A stretch of DNA of 19,006 nucleotides from positions 1 through 19,006 of the forward strand of contig JBFISM010000068.1 in NCBI GenBank assembly GCA_041608535.1. Direction: 5' to 3'. This DNA comes from JBFISM01 sp041608535. GTDB taxonomy: Bacteria > Actinomycetota > Acidimicrobiia > Spongiisociales > UBA5794. The notes beneath the pieces are model-generated. The model made no database searches, was not told where the DNA came from, and was given only the letters and a program-made list of their open reading frames with translations. This document shows, piece after piece, positions 1 through 8,200 of this stretch (position 1 is its first letter; the number at the start of each line of letters is the position of its first letter). A program made the position numbers and the translations under genes.

Positions 1-1344
1 CATCGGCAGCTCCTTGACGATGGGCTCGATGAAGCCGGCGACAATCATCGCCGTGGCCTCTTCCTCGGAGAGACCGCGACTCATCAGGTAGAAGAGCTGC
101 TCCTCCCCCACCTTGGAGACGGTGGCCTCATGACCGATCTGGGTGTCGGCCTCCTCGATCTCCATGTAGGGATATGTGTCGCTCCGGCTGTCCTCGTCGA
201 GGATGAGGGCATCGCAGCGGACGAAGCTCTTGGCATCCTCGGCCCCGGGCTCGACGCGCACCAGCCCGCGATACCCCGCCCGTCCCCCGTCTTTGCAGAT
301 GGACTTTGAGGTGATGAGCGACGTCGTGTTCGGGGCGACATGCACCATCTTGGCTCCGGCATCCTGATGCTGGCCTTCGCCGGCGAAGGCGATCGAGAGC
401 ACCTCGCCGTGGGCACCCTCCTCCATCAGCCAGACGGCGGGGTACTTCATGGTCAGCTTGGAGCCCAGATTGCCATCGATCCACTCCATGGTGGCGTTCT
501 TGTAAGCGGCGGCTCGCTTCGTCACGAGGTTGTAGACGTTGTTCGACCAGTTCTGGATCGTCGTGTACCGGCAACGGCCGCCTTCCTTCACCACGATCTC
601 GACGACGGCAGAGTGAAGCGAGTCGGACGAGTAGACGGGTGCCGAACATCCCTCGACGTAGTGGCAGTATGCACCCTCGTCGACGATGATCAGCGTGCGC
701 TCGAACTGCCCCATGTTCTCGGCGTTGATCCGGAAGTACGCCTGGAGCGGCTGATCGACGTGCACACCGGGCGGTACGTAGATGAACGATCCCCCCGACC
801 AGACGGCCGAGTTGAGCGCGGCGAACTTGTTGTCGTTCGGCGGAATGATCGTGCCGAAGTACTGCCGCACCAGCTCCGGGTGATCCCGCACTGCACTGTC
901 CATGTCCATGAACAGCACACCCAGCTGCTCGAGATCCTCACGGTTGCGGTGGTAGACGACTTCGCTCTCATACTGAGCGGTGACGCCGGCGAGATACTTG
1001 CGCTCCGCCTCGGGGATGCCGAGCTTCTCGTAGGTCTGCTTGATGCCCTCGGGCACCATGTCCCAGTCTTTGGCCTGCTCTTCCGTCGGCTTGATGTAGT
1101 AGTAGATGTCGTCGAAATCGATCTCGTCGAGCGCACCGTCGCCTCCCCAGGTCGGGACCGGCTTGCGCAGGAAGCGCTTGTACGCCTTGAGACGGAACTC
1201 GAGCATCCACTCGGGCTCATTCTTGATCCGCGACATCTCGCGGATGATCTCCTCGTTCAAGCCCTTCTTGGGCTTGAAGACGTAGTCCTCGGCGTCGGAC
1301 CACCCCAACGAGTACTTGCCGAGATCGATATCGACCGTCGCCAT
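1..1344 (-). CDS. sufB: Fe-S cluster assembly scaffold protein SufB (3' end outside window)
   Basis: SufB is the scaffold subunit of the SufBCD complex, which builds iron-sulfur clusters in the cytoplasm. The frame is open for 448 codons from the ATG at 1344 to the window edge, so about 20 C-terminal residues of a typical ~470-residue SufB are missing. Recognisable family segments are SLGWSDAEDYVF near residue 12, IIPPNDNKFAALNSAVWSGG at 166-185, IYVPPGVHVDQPLQAYFRIN at 188-207, EGAYCHYVEGCSAP at 223-236, TIQNWSNNVYNLVTKRA at 262-278, and the conserved Cys377 in SFVRCDALILDEDSRSDT. The ATG is preceded by GAGGAG with a 9-nt spacer, which supports this start. The gene reads leftward and probably continues into other suf genes outside the window. 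It is divergent from the DUF2905 gene, with a palindromic site in the 184-bp gap. No sufR-like or Rrf2-like regulator gene lies within the visible sequence. Confidence 0.97.
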   Translation of the reverse strand, partial: MATVDIDLGKYSLGWSDAEDYVFKPKKGLNEEIIREMSRIKNEPEWMLEFRLKAYKRFLRKPVPTWGGDGALDEIDFDDIYYYIKPTEEQAKDWDMVPEGIKQTYEKLGIPEAERKYLAGVTAQYESEVVYHRNREDLEQLGVLFMDMDSAVRDHPELVRQYFGTIIPPNDNKFAALNSAVWSGGSFIYVPPGVHVDQPLQAYFRINAENMGQFERTLIIVDEGAYCHYVEGCSAPVYSSDSLHSAVVEIVVKEGGRCRYTTIQNWSNNVYNLVTKRAAAYKNATMEWIDGNLGSKLTMKYPAVWLMEEGAHGEVLSIAFAGEGQHQDAGAKMVHVAPNTTSLITSKSICKDGGRAGYRGLVRVEPGAEDAKSFVRCDALILDEDSRSDTYPYMEIEEADTQIGHEATVSKVGEEQLFYLMSRGLSEEEATAMIVAGFIEPIVKELPM

Positions 1345-1381
1345 CGAAGTTCACTCCTCGCACGCATCGTCATGCGGTTTC

Positions 1382-1418
1382 TACTATCCAGATAGTACTA
1401 TTGTCGCATACTGCACAA
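1382..1418 (-). promoter_or_regulatory. Candidate sufB promoter with overlapping palindromes
   Basis: Upstream of sufB lie two overlapping inverted repeats. TACTATC-CA-GATAGTA (1382-1397) has 7-bp arms and ATAGTACTAT (1392-1401) is a perfect palindrome. Together they give three alternating ACTAT/ATAGT half-sites. On the minus strand a possible -35 TTGTGC (1418-1413) precedes a possible -10 TACTAT (1397-1392) with a 15-bp spacer, so the palindromes would cover the -10. Suf operons are commonly controlled by an iron-sulfur-sensing repressor, which makes an operator plausible; the regulator is unknown and the assignment is inference. Confidence 0.45.
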
Positions 1419-1516
1419 CGCAGCGGAAACAGCGTTGTTCCCAGCTCGAGCCGGGCGGACCCTACTCGTGGCTGCCGACGATCGCTGTGCGTGCGGCCGT
1501 TGCCTCCACCCTTTCC

Positions 1517-1522
1517 TAATCT
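1517..1522 (+). promoter_or_regulatory. -10 box TAATCT, probable leaderless start of the DUF2905 gene
   Basis: TAATCT ends exactly 6 nt before the GTG at 1529. This is where a -10 hexamer sits if transcription begins at the first base of the start codon. No Shine-Dalgarno sequence precedes the GTG. The same layout occurs at 10021, 14472 and 17562. Confidence 0.5.
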
Positions 1523-1528
1523 CGCCTC

Positions 1529-1750
1529 GTGCGCTTCGGCAACCTCTTGATGCTCGCCGGCGTCACCCTGCTGGTGCTCGGCGTCGCCGTTCGGTTGGGC
1601 TTGCTGGCGTGGTTCGGCAATCTGCCCGGTGACATCCGCATCGAATCGGACAACTCACGGGTGTTCATCCCCATAACGTCGATGATCGTCATCAGCCTCG
1701 TCCTCACCCTCCTGGCCAGCCTCATCGGCTCCGTGATGCGCCAACGCTGA
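1529..1750 (+). CDS. DUF2905-family small membrane protein
   Basis: This is a 73-residue protein with two membrane segments (about residues 3-28 and 47-68). Between them is the motif NLPGDIRIE (31-39), followed by a short polar stretch and FIPIT, which is the recognisable pattern of the DUF2905 family. The family's function is not known, and length and topology match it. The GTG start is supported by a TAATCT box 6 nt upstream (leaderless layout). The stop TGA shares its last base with the ATG of the next gene (TGATG), so the two are probably co-transcribed and translationally coupled. The gene is divergent from sufB. Confidence 0.85.
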   Translation: MRFGNLLMLAGVTLLVLGVAVRLGLLAWFGNLPGDIRIESDNSRVFIPITSMIVISLVLTLLASLIGSVMRQR

Positions 1751-2691
1751 TGAGACCGGGCAAGACGATCTTCGTTCCTGTCATGGCGATCTTCGTGCTG
1801 GTCGCCGCATGCGCCGATCGTGGCGACGGGATTGCATTGGTCGAGCCCCCGGCCATCGGACCCGAGCTTCCGGCGCTGGATGGCTCGACCTCGACACTGC
1901 CTCTCCGCACGCTGCTGGTCTGCGTCATCGTTCAGGAGCCGTGCGAATGGAACACCTCGACGGCAACCCGGACGATCGTGCCGGCGACCGGCGGGTCACG
2001 TGAGCCATTCCGCAGGGTGGTGCGCTCATCCGGAACGCATGGCTCGTATGTCGCCCTCGCCAACGGGGAGGCCGACTTGATCCTCACCGCACGCGTCCCG
2101 AACGACGAGGAGTTGGAGCTGGCGTCTGCCGCAGGCTTTGCCTACGACATCGAGCCGGTCGCACTCGACGCCTTCGTTTTTCTCGTCAACGCTTCGAATC
2201 CGGTCGGGTCGCTCGAGCTGGATCAGATTCGGGAGATCTTCTCCGGCGCCACGACGAACTGGAGTGACCTGGGTGGCGACGATCGGCCGATCCAGCCCTA
2301 TTCGCGCAACCCGACATCCGGCAGCCAAGTGCTCATGGAGGCTCTGGTGATGCGAGGCCTGCCCATGATCGACGCACCGAACCTCATGCTCCCCTCGATG
2401 ACCGCACCATTCGATGCGATCAGCCGTGACGTCGACGGGATCAGCTACTCGGTCTACTACTTCGCCACTCACATGCTCCCCGACGACGACATCAGGCTGC
2501 TGAACATCGACGGGGTCGAGCCCGCTGTGACGACGATCAGCTCCGGTGACTACCCACTCGTCACCGAGGTCTACGCCGTGCTCGCCGACTCGGCTCCGCA
2601 GACCAGCAGCTCCCGTCTTCTTCGCGACTGGCTCATGACGGCCCCCGGCCAGGAACTCGTCAGCCGCAGCGGCTACGTCCCCCTCGGTTGA
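1750..2691 (+). CDS. PstS-like phosphate-type substrate-binding lipoprotein
   Basis: This 313-residue protein starts with a lipoprotein signal: charged MRPGK, a hydrophobic core, then lipobox LVAAC with Cys21 as the lipidated residue. The body resembles PstS-like periplasmic-binding proteins: EADLILTARVPNDEE (107-121), then ALDAFVFLVNASNPV (138-152), LDQIREIFSGATTNWSDLGG (157-176), and NPTSGSQ (187-193), which corresponds to the anion-binding loop of phosphate binders. The C-terminus TAPGQELVSRSGYVPLG is also typical of PstS-like domains. It should sit on the outer face of the cytoplasmic membrane. No pstC, pstA or pstB is adjacent, so it may act as a sensor or orphan binder rather than in a local ABC transporter. 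Phosphate specificity is inferred only from the family. Confidence 0.8.
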   Translation: MRPGKTIFVPVMAIFVLVAACADRGDGIALVEPPAIGPELPALDGSTSTLPLRTLLVCVIVQEPCEWNTSTATRTIVPATGGSREPFRRVVRSSGTHGSYVALANGEADLILTARVPNDEELELASAAGFAYDIEPVALDAFVFLVNASNPVGSLELDQIREIFSGATTNWSDLGGDDRPIQPYSRNPTSGSQVLMEALVMRGLPMIDAPNLMLPSMTAPFDAISRDVDGISYSVYYFATHMLPDDDIRLLNIDGVEPAVTTISSGDYPLVTEVYAVLADSAPQTSSSRLLRDWLMTAPGQELVSRSGYVPLG

Positions 2692-2745
2692 CGAGAGGCG
2701 CAAGGCGGCGGCTGCGGCGGTCGGGGCCGGTCAACCCAGGGAGTG

Positions 2746-3147
2746 CTACAGGACACCTGCCACGATGAGCACGGCGGCCGCTGCGGTGATCGGTGCGATC
2801 ACCAGCCAAACCCGCACCGCCACTCGGAGGAACGTCACGTCCACGAATGCAGCGATTGCGGCCGCGATCGCCAGCGCAGTGGTGACCGAGAACCCAACCG
2901 CCGCCAGCGCACCGCCGACGTAGTGCGGCTCGCCGCATGAGAAGAAGCACCCCGAGAGCGCAACGCCACCGACCAAGAGCAATCCGGAGGAGACGTACCC
3001 GAGAGCTGCCGCAACGGCCAGCAGGATGACTGCTCGGCCCACGGTGATGAGCATGTCTGGCTGCCGCACCTCGGGCTCATCTTGGGTGTGCTGGATGTCA
3101 TGGCTGTCCATGAGGACAGAATGCGAGATCGTGGCACCACGGGCCAT
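2746..3147 (-). CDS. Small multi-spanning membrane protein of unknown function
   Basis: I do not recognise a family. With the ATG at 3147 the product is 133 residues. A polar N-terminus (MARGATISHSV..., then MDSHDIQHTQDEPEVRQPD) precedes three to four hydrophobic segments: LITVGRAVILLAVAAALGYV, SSGLLLVGGVALSGCFFSCG, VGFSVTTALAIAAAIAAFV, and VWLVIAPITAAAAVLIVAGV at the C-terminus. The 3147 start has GGGGTGG about 6 nt upstream; the alternative ATG at 3111 has no visible ribosome site and would give 121 residues. It follows gltD by 28 bp on the same strand and is probably the last gene of the gltBD transcript. It converges on the PstS-like gene, leaving 54 bp with no recognisable terminator. 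Confidence 0.6.
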   Translation of the reverse strand: MARGATISHSVLMDSHDIQHTQDEPEVRQPDMLITVGRAVILLAVAAALGYVSSGLLLVGGVALSGCFFSCGEPHYVGGALAAVGFSVTTALAIAAAIAAFVDVTFLRVAVRVWLVIAPITAAAAVLIVAGVL

Positions 3148-3175
3148 AGGGGACCACCCCCAAATCCGAGAGGGG

Positions 3176-4639
3176 TCAGCGCAGCGGGGCGGAGCTGGGT
3201 GCGACCGGCTCGGGGAGGCGCGTCTCGCCCATGAGGTACTCATCAACGGCAGCTGCGGCGGCCCGCCCTTCGGCGATGGCCCAGACGATGAGCGACTGAC
3301 CACGTCCCATGTCTCCGGCCACGAACACCCCAGGGACGTTGGTCGCCCATTTCTCATCCCGATCGACGTTGCCTCGGCGGGTGAGCTCGACGCCGAATTG
3401 GTCGATCATGGGGCTCAACTCCGGACCGGTGAACCCCAGCGCCAGCAGCACGAGGTCGGCTGGAAACGTCTCCTCGCTCCCCGCGATCCGTTGGAAACTC
3501 GGACGCCCGTCATGCAGGACCATCTCCACCCGATGAGTCTCGAGCCCGACGACGTTGTCATCCTCGTCCCCGATGAAGCGCTCGGTGTTGATCGAGTATT
3601 CCCGATCCCCGCCCTCCTCGTGCGCCGAGGACACGCGGTACATGAGGGGCCACGTGGGCCATGGCGTCGACTGGTCACGATCGTCGGGCGGTCGTGGCAT
3701 GATCTCGAACTGGCGGATCGAGGCGGCGCCCTGGCGGTGGGCCGTGCCGAGGCAGTCGGCCCCGGTGTCGCCACCGCCGATGATGATGACGTGCTTGCCG
3801 TGAGCATCGATCGGAGAGCGCTCGAGATCGCCCTGCTGCACGCGGTTCGCCGGCGGGAGGTATTCCATGGCCTGATAGACCCCCTTGAGCCCGCGTCCCG
3901 GTATCGGCAGATCACGCCATTGCGTAGCTCCTCCCGCAAGGACCACCGCTTCGAACTCGTCGCGGAGCTGGTCGGCGGGGATGTCGACTCCGACCTCCGT
4001 GTTCACTCGGAACTCGGTGCCCTCGGCTCTCATCTGATCGAGCCGACGGTCGAGATGCCGCTTCTCCATCTTGAACTCCGGGATGCCGTAGCGAAGTAAC
4101 CCTCCAATCCGATCGTCCCGCTCGAAAACGACCACCCGGTGTCCTGCCCTGGTGAGCTGCTGGGCAGCTGCCAGCCCGGCGGGCCCGGATCCAACGACGG
4201 CTACGGATCGTCCCGTCTTGGTAGTGGGCAGGACCGGCGTGACCCAACCCTCCTCCCAGGCTCGATCGATGATCTCCACTTCGACTTGTTTGATGGCGAC
4301 GGGATCCTCGTTGATCCCGAGCACACACGCCGCTTCGCAGGGTGCGGGGCACAATCGTCCGGTGAACTCCGGGAAGTTGTTCGTGGCGTGCAGCCGATCG
4401 ATCGCATCTCGCCAGGCATCCTGGTAGACGAGATCGTTCCAGTCAGGGATCAGGTTGCCCAACGGGCAGCCGTTGTTGCAGAACGGGATCCCACAGTCCA
4501 TGCAGCGCGATGCCTGCTGGCGCAGCTTCTCGTTGGGAAAGTCGAGATAGACCTCGTGCCAGTCTCGAATCCGCTCGGCGACCGGCCGCCGATTCGGCAG
4601 CTCCCGCCCATGCTTCATGAACCCCTTCGGATCGGGCAT
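3176..4639 (-). CDS. gltD: Glutamate synthase [NADPH] small (beta) subunit
   Basis: The small subunit of glutamate synthase oxidises NADPH on FAD and passes electrons through iron-sulfur clusters to the GltB subunit. The 487-residue length is normal. The N-terminus carries the cluster-binding cysteines CMDCGIPFCNNGC (Cys46, 49, 54, 58) and CPAPCEAAC (Cys97, 101, 105). The FAD motif is VVGSGPAGLAAAQ (148-160), the NADPH-binding motif is IIIGGGDTGADCLGT (285-299), and the C-terminal FAD segment is FVAGDMGRGQSLIVWAIAEG (439-458). A purine-rich GAGGA lies about 12 nt before the ATG. It is downstream of gltB on the same strand, but the spacer is 585 bp and filled with repeats, which is unusual because gltB and gltD are normally close or overlapping. 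Confidence 0.97.
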   Translation of the reverse strand: MPDPKGFMKHGRELPNRRPVAERIRDWHEVYLDFPNEKLRQQASRCMDCGIPFCNNGCPLGNLIPDWNDLVYQDAWRDAIDRLHATNNFPEFTGRLCPAPCEAACVLGINEDPVAIKQVEVEIIDRAWEEGWVTPVLPTTKTGRSVAVVGSGPAGLAAAQQLTRAGHRVVVFERDDRIGGLLRYGIPEFKMEKRHLDRRLDQMRAEGTEFRVNTEVGVDIPADQLRDEFEAVVLAGGATQWRDLPIPGRGLKGVYQAMEYLPPANRVQQGDLERSPIDAHGKHVIIIGGGDTGADCLGTAHRQGAASIRQFEIMPRPPDDRDQSTPWPTWPLMYRVSSAHEEGGDREYSINTERFIGDEDDNVVGLETHRVEMVLHDGRPSFQRIAGSEETFPADLVLLALGFTGPELSPMIDQFGVELTRRGNVDRDEKWATNVPGVFVAGDMGRGQSLIVWAIAEGRAAAAAVDEYLMGETRLPEPVAPSSAPLR

Positions 4640-4645
4640 TATTGA

Positions 4646-4777
4646 TTTGTCCTCTGGCTCCGCGTCGTCGCAGGCAAGTGGACGGCGGGGCGGCCCAGCG
4701 GACCTGCTACCGCCGACACCCGATCTGGAACAAGCGCCGGGCCCGCAGGGCCCGAGCGCAAGCGGCGCACGTACTGC
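4646..4777 (-). repeat. Spacer repeat, copy A (132 bp, direct)
   Basis: Copy A aligns without gaps to copy B at an offset of exactly 132 bp. On the minus strand both begin at TACGTGCGCCGC and run to AGCCAGAGGACAAA. The outer parts are nearly identical, while about 15-20 bp near the end of the unit differ. It contains a perfect 7-bp hairpin CGGGCCC-GCA-GGGCCCG (plus strand 4738-4754). Its end lies about 6 bp from the gltD start codon. Confidence 0.85.
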
Positions 4778-4909
4778 TTTGTCCTCTGGCTACGCGTTGC
4801 CCAACGCCGAGAGACAGCAGGGCGGCCCAGAGGACCCGCTACCGCCGACACCCAATCAGGAACAAGCGCCGGCCCCGCCGGGCCCGAGCGCACGCGGCGC
4901 ACGTACCGA
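4778..4909 (-). repeat. Spacer repeat, copy B (132 bp, direct tandem with A)
   Basis: Copy B abuts copy A head-to-tail. The equivalent of A's hairpin (4870-4886) has one mismatched pair. Within the 31 best-conserved codon-length triplets, read in the minus frame starting at TAC, I count nine differences from copy A: seven at third positions (all synonymous) and two at first positions. Confidence 0.85.
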
Positions 4910-5090
4910 AAACAAGGTCCATACGGGTGGAACCGTTGCCGCGATTCACCGGTCAACGACGAAGCCACACACCACCGGCAACTCCTCTCTTCGTTGCATC
5001 TTTCCACTGCAGGCTCATACATCGGGAAAATGCGGACTGCCACCGATCGGCAAAAACCGAGATCCCTACCGCGTACCCTGAGGCACTGAC
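4910..5090. other. Unique segment between repeat copies B and C
   Basis: These 181 bp look less GC-rich than the flanking repeats. They contain no recognisable gene, RNA or terminator, and no copy of the 132-bp unit. They separate two direct copies on one side from one inverted copy on the other. Confidence 0.5.
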
Positions 5091-5215
5091 CGTGCGCCGC
5101 TTTCGCTCGGCCCCGGAGGGGCCGGCGATTGGACCACACCGACGTCCGGCGGTAGCCGGAGCCTGGGCCGCCCCGCCGTCCCCCATCGCGCAGCGACGCG
5201 GAGCCAGGCGACCAG
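5091..5215 (+). repeat. Spacer repeat, copy C (inverted, diverged)
   Basis: Read on the plus strand, this copy matches A and B in order: CGTGCGCCGC, a hairpin CGGCCCC-GGA-GGGGCCG (5108-5124), CGGCGGTAGC, TGGGCCGCCCCGCCGTC, and GCGACGCGGAGCCAGG. It has a second perfect hairpin TCCGGC-GGTA-GCCGGA (5145-5160). Relative to copy A there is a 1-nt indel after the GGTAGC core, so any reading frame shared with A is lost here. Its far end lies about 10 bp from the gltB stop codon. Confidence 0.75.
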
Positions 5216-5224
5216 CAATACTGC

Positions 5225-8200
5225 TCAGCCATGAGCGGCGGCCATGATGGCGTCGATCACGGGCTCGCCGCGCTCTTCGGCGGAGCGGGCCGCTTCGAGA
5301 ACTCGCTTGTAGTCCTTCGGCATCACCTTGACGAAACTGCGCAGGGCGGCGTCCCAGTCACGCAGCAGCCGCTTGGCCACGGCGGAGCCCGTCTCGGTGA
5401 GGTGGCGCTCGACGTGGGTGCGGAGAAACGCTCGATCCTCGCCATCCAATGGATCGAGATCGACCATCTCCATGTTGACCTTGGTAGGGAAATCGCCTAC
5501 TTCGTCGAGCACGTAGGCGATGCCGCCCGACATACCGGCTGCGAAGTTGCGACCGGTGCCACCGAGGACGATCGCTCGGCCACCGGTCATGTACTCACAA
5601 CCGTGATCGCCGACACCCTCGACAACGGCCATCGCACCCGAATTGCGGACACAGAAGCGCTCACCGACGACCCCGCGGATGTACACCTCACCACCGGTTG
5701 CCCCATAGAGGATTACGTTCCCCGCAATGATGTTGTCCTCGGCGATGAGCGGCGCCAAGGTGGGTGGATAGACGACGATCCGGCCTCCGGAGAGACCCTT
5801 GCCGACGTAGTCGTTGGCATCGCCCTCGAGCCGCAGCGTGACACCGGAAGGCAGGAACGCACCGAAGCTCATGCCGGCCGAACCGATGAAGTCCACGACG
5901 ATGGTGTCGTCGCGTAGGCCGGCGCCGCCATAGCGACTGGTGACCCGGTTGCCCAGCATCGTGCCGACGGAACGATTCACGTTGCGAATGGGGAGCTCGA
6001 GCTTGATCTTCTCCCCGGTTGCGAGAGCGCCCTCGGCGAGCTGGATGAGAGTCTGATCGAGTGCATGCTCCAGCCCGTGATCCTGCTGAGTGGCGTGATG
6101 CCGTAGCGCCCCGGGCTCCAACTCCGGGACGTGGAAGATCGGGGAGAGATCGAGGTTGGCGGCTTTCCATGCGTTCACCGCCTGCGAGACGTCGAGCAGC
6201 TCGGCACGCCCGATGGCTTCGTCCAGCGTCCGGAAGCCCAACGCGGCCAGGTGTTCGCGCACCTCCTCGGCGATGTACTCCATGAAATTGACCACGAAGT
6301 CGGCTTGACCGGTGAACTTCTTGCGCAGGTCGGGGTTCTGGGTCGCCACCCCCACCGGACAGGTGTCGAGGTGACACACCCGCATCATGATGCACCCGCT
6401 GACCACCAACGGTGCAGTGGCGAACCCGAACTCGTCGGCGCCGAGCAGCGCCGCGATCACGACATCGCGACCAGTCTTGAGCTGACCGTCGACCTGGACC
6501 ACGATCCGGTCGCGCAGCTCGTTGAGCAGCAGCGTCTGCTGGGTCTCCGCCAGACCCAGCTCCCACGGCCCACCGGCGTGCTTCAGCGACGTGAGCGGCG
6601 AGGCGCCGGTGCCACCGTCGTGGCCGGAGATGAGGACGACATCGGATTTCGCCTTGGCTACACCGGCGGCGACCGTCCCCACCCCGATCTCGGCCACCAG
6701 CTTGACATGCACCCGCGCATCCGGGTTTGCGTTCTTCAGATCGTGGATGAGCTGTTTGATGTCCTCGATCGAGTAGATGTCGTGGTGGGGCGGCGGCGAG
6801 ATCAACCCGACACCGGGGGTCGAATACCTCGTCTTGGCGATCCATGGATACACCTTGTGGCCCGGAAGCTGACCACCCTCCCCCGGCTTCGCCCCCTGAG
6901 CCATCTTGATCTGCAAATCGTCGGCGTTGACCAGGTACTCGCTGGTCACGCCGAATCGGCCCGATGCCACCTGCTTGATGGCGCTCCGCCGCAGATCGCC
7001 GTTGGCGTCGGGGGTGTAGCGATCCGGGTCCTCGCCCCCCTCACCGGTATTCGACTTCCCGCCGATCCGGTTCATGGCGATCGCCAGGGTCTCGTGCGCT
7101 TCCTGCGAGATCGAGCCGTACGACATGGCGCCGGTGCTGAACCGCTTGACGATCGCCGAGACAGGTTCCACTTCGTCGATCGGCACCGGCGTGCGCTGCT
7201 CGGTCTTGAACCGGAACATTCCACGCAGCGTGCCCAAGCGCTGTGACTGGTCGTCCACCAGTTTGGTGTACTCCTTGAAGATGTCGTAGCGGCCCTTGCG
7301 AGTGGCGTGCTGCAGCTTGAACACCGTCTCGGGGTTGAACAGGTGGTACTCCCCCTCGCGGCGCCACTGATAGTCGCCCCCGGCGTCGAGCGAGCGATGC
7401 GCCCGCTCCTCGGGCCGGTCGCTAAAGGCGATCCGATGCCGGGTGGCGACCTCTTTGGCCACCACATCCAGCCCGATGCCCCCGAGCCTGCTGGCAGTCC
7501 CGGTGAAGTAGCGGTCGATCAGCTCCGGTCCGAGACCGATGGCCTCGAATATCTGCGCACCGATGTACGAGGCCACTGTGGAGATGCCCATCTTCGACAT
7601 CACCTTCAAGATGCCGAGCCCGGCCGCCTTGATGTAGTTGGCGTGTGCCTGCTCCTTCGTGAGCTCGCCGAGACCGTATTCCCCGCGCTCCACCATCGCA
7701 TCGAGCGTCTCGAAGACGAGATACGGGTTGATGGTGGCCGCTCCGAAGCCCAGCAGCAGACACAGGTGGTGCACCTCGCGGGCTTCCCCCGTCTCCACGA
7801 CGAGGCCGACCCGGTTCCGTTGCTTCGTGCGAATCAGGTGATGATGGACGGCCGAGGTCGCCAACAGCGACGGAATCGGCGCCATGTCCCTGGTCGCGCC
7901 GCGATCGGAGATCACGAGGGCCGATGCACCTTGGTCGATCAGTGCATCGGCGCTGGCGAACACACCGTTCAGCGCTCGCTCCAGACCGCGAGCACCGTCG
8001 GCGACGGGGTACAAGGCAGGCAACAGCGCAGTGAACCCGTCCACGGACGGCACCTCGTCCATGTAGAGGAGCTGCTCGAGCTGCACGTTGTCGATGATCG
8101 GCGTGTCCATCTCGATCATCGAGCAGGAACGCTCGTCGGGTGCGAGCAGGTTGCCCTCGGGACCCATCATGGTGCGCAAGGACGTCACCAGCTCCTCACG

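Noticed and set aside
3026..4099. 357-codon open frame on the plus strand opposite gltD
   Set aside because: gltD is complete with all cofactor motifs on the minus strand; the plus frame has no motif.
4646..5215. CRISPR array interpretation of the spacer repeats
   Set aside because: Units are 132 bp, contiguous rather than spaced, one copy is inverted, and no cas gene is near.
4642..5247. 201-codon plus-strand frame across the gltB-gltD spacer
   Set aside because: Runs through the repeats and into gltB on the wrong strand, is Arg-rich, and shows that this DNA is open in several frames by composition alone.
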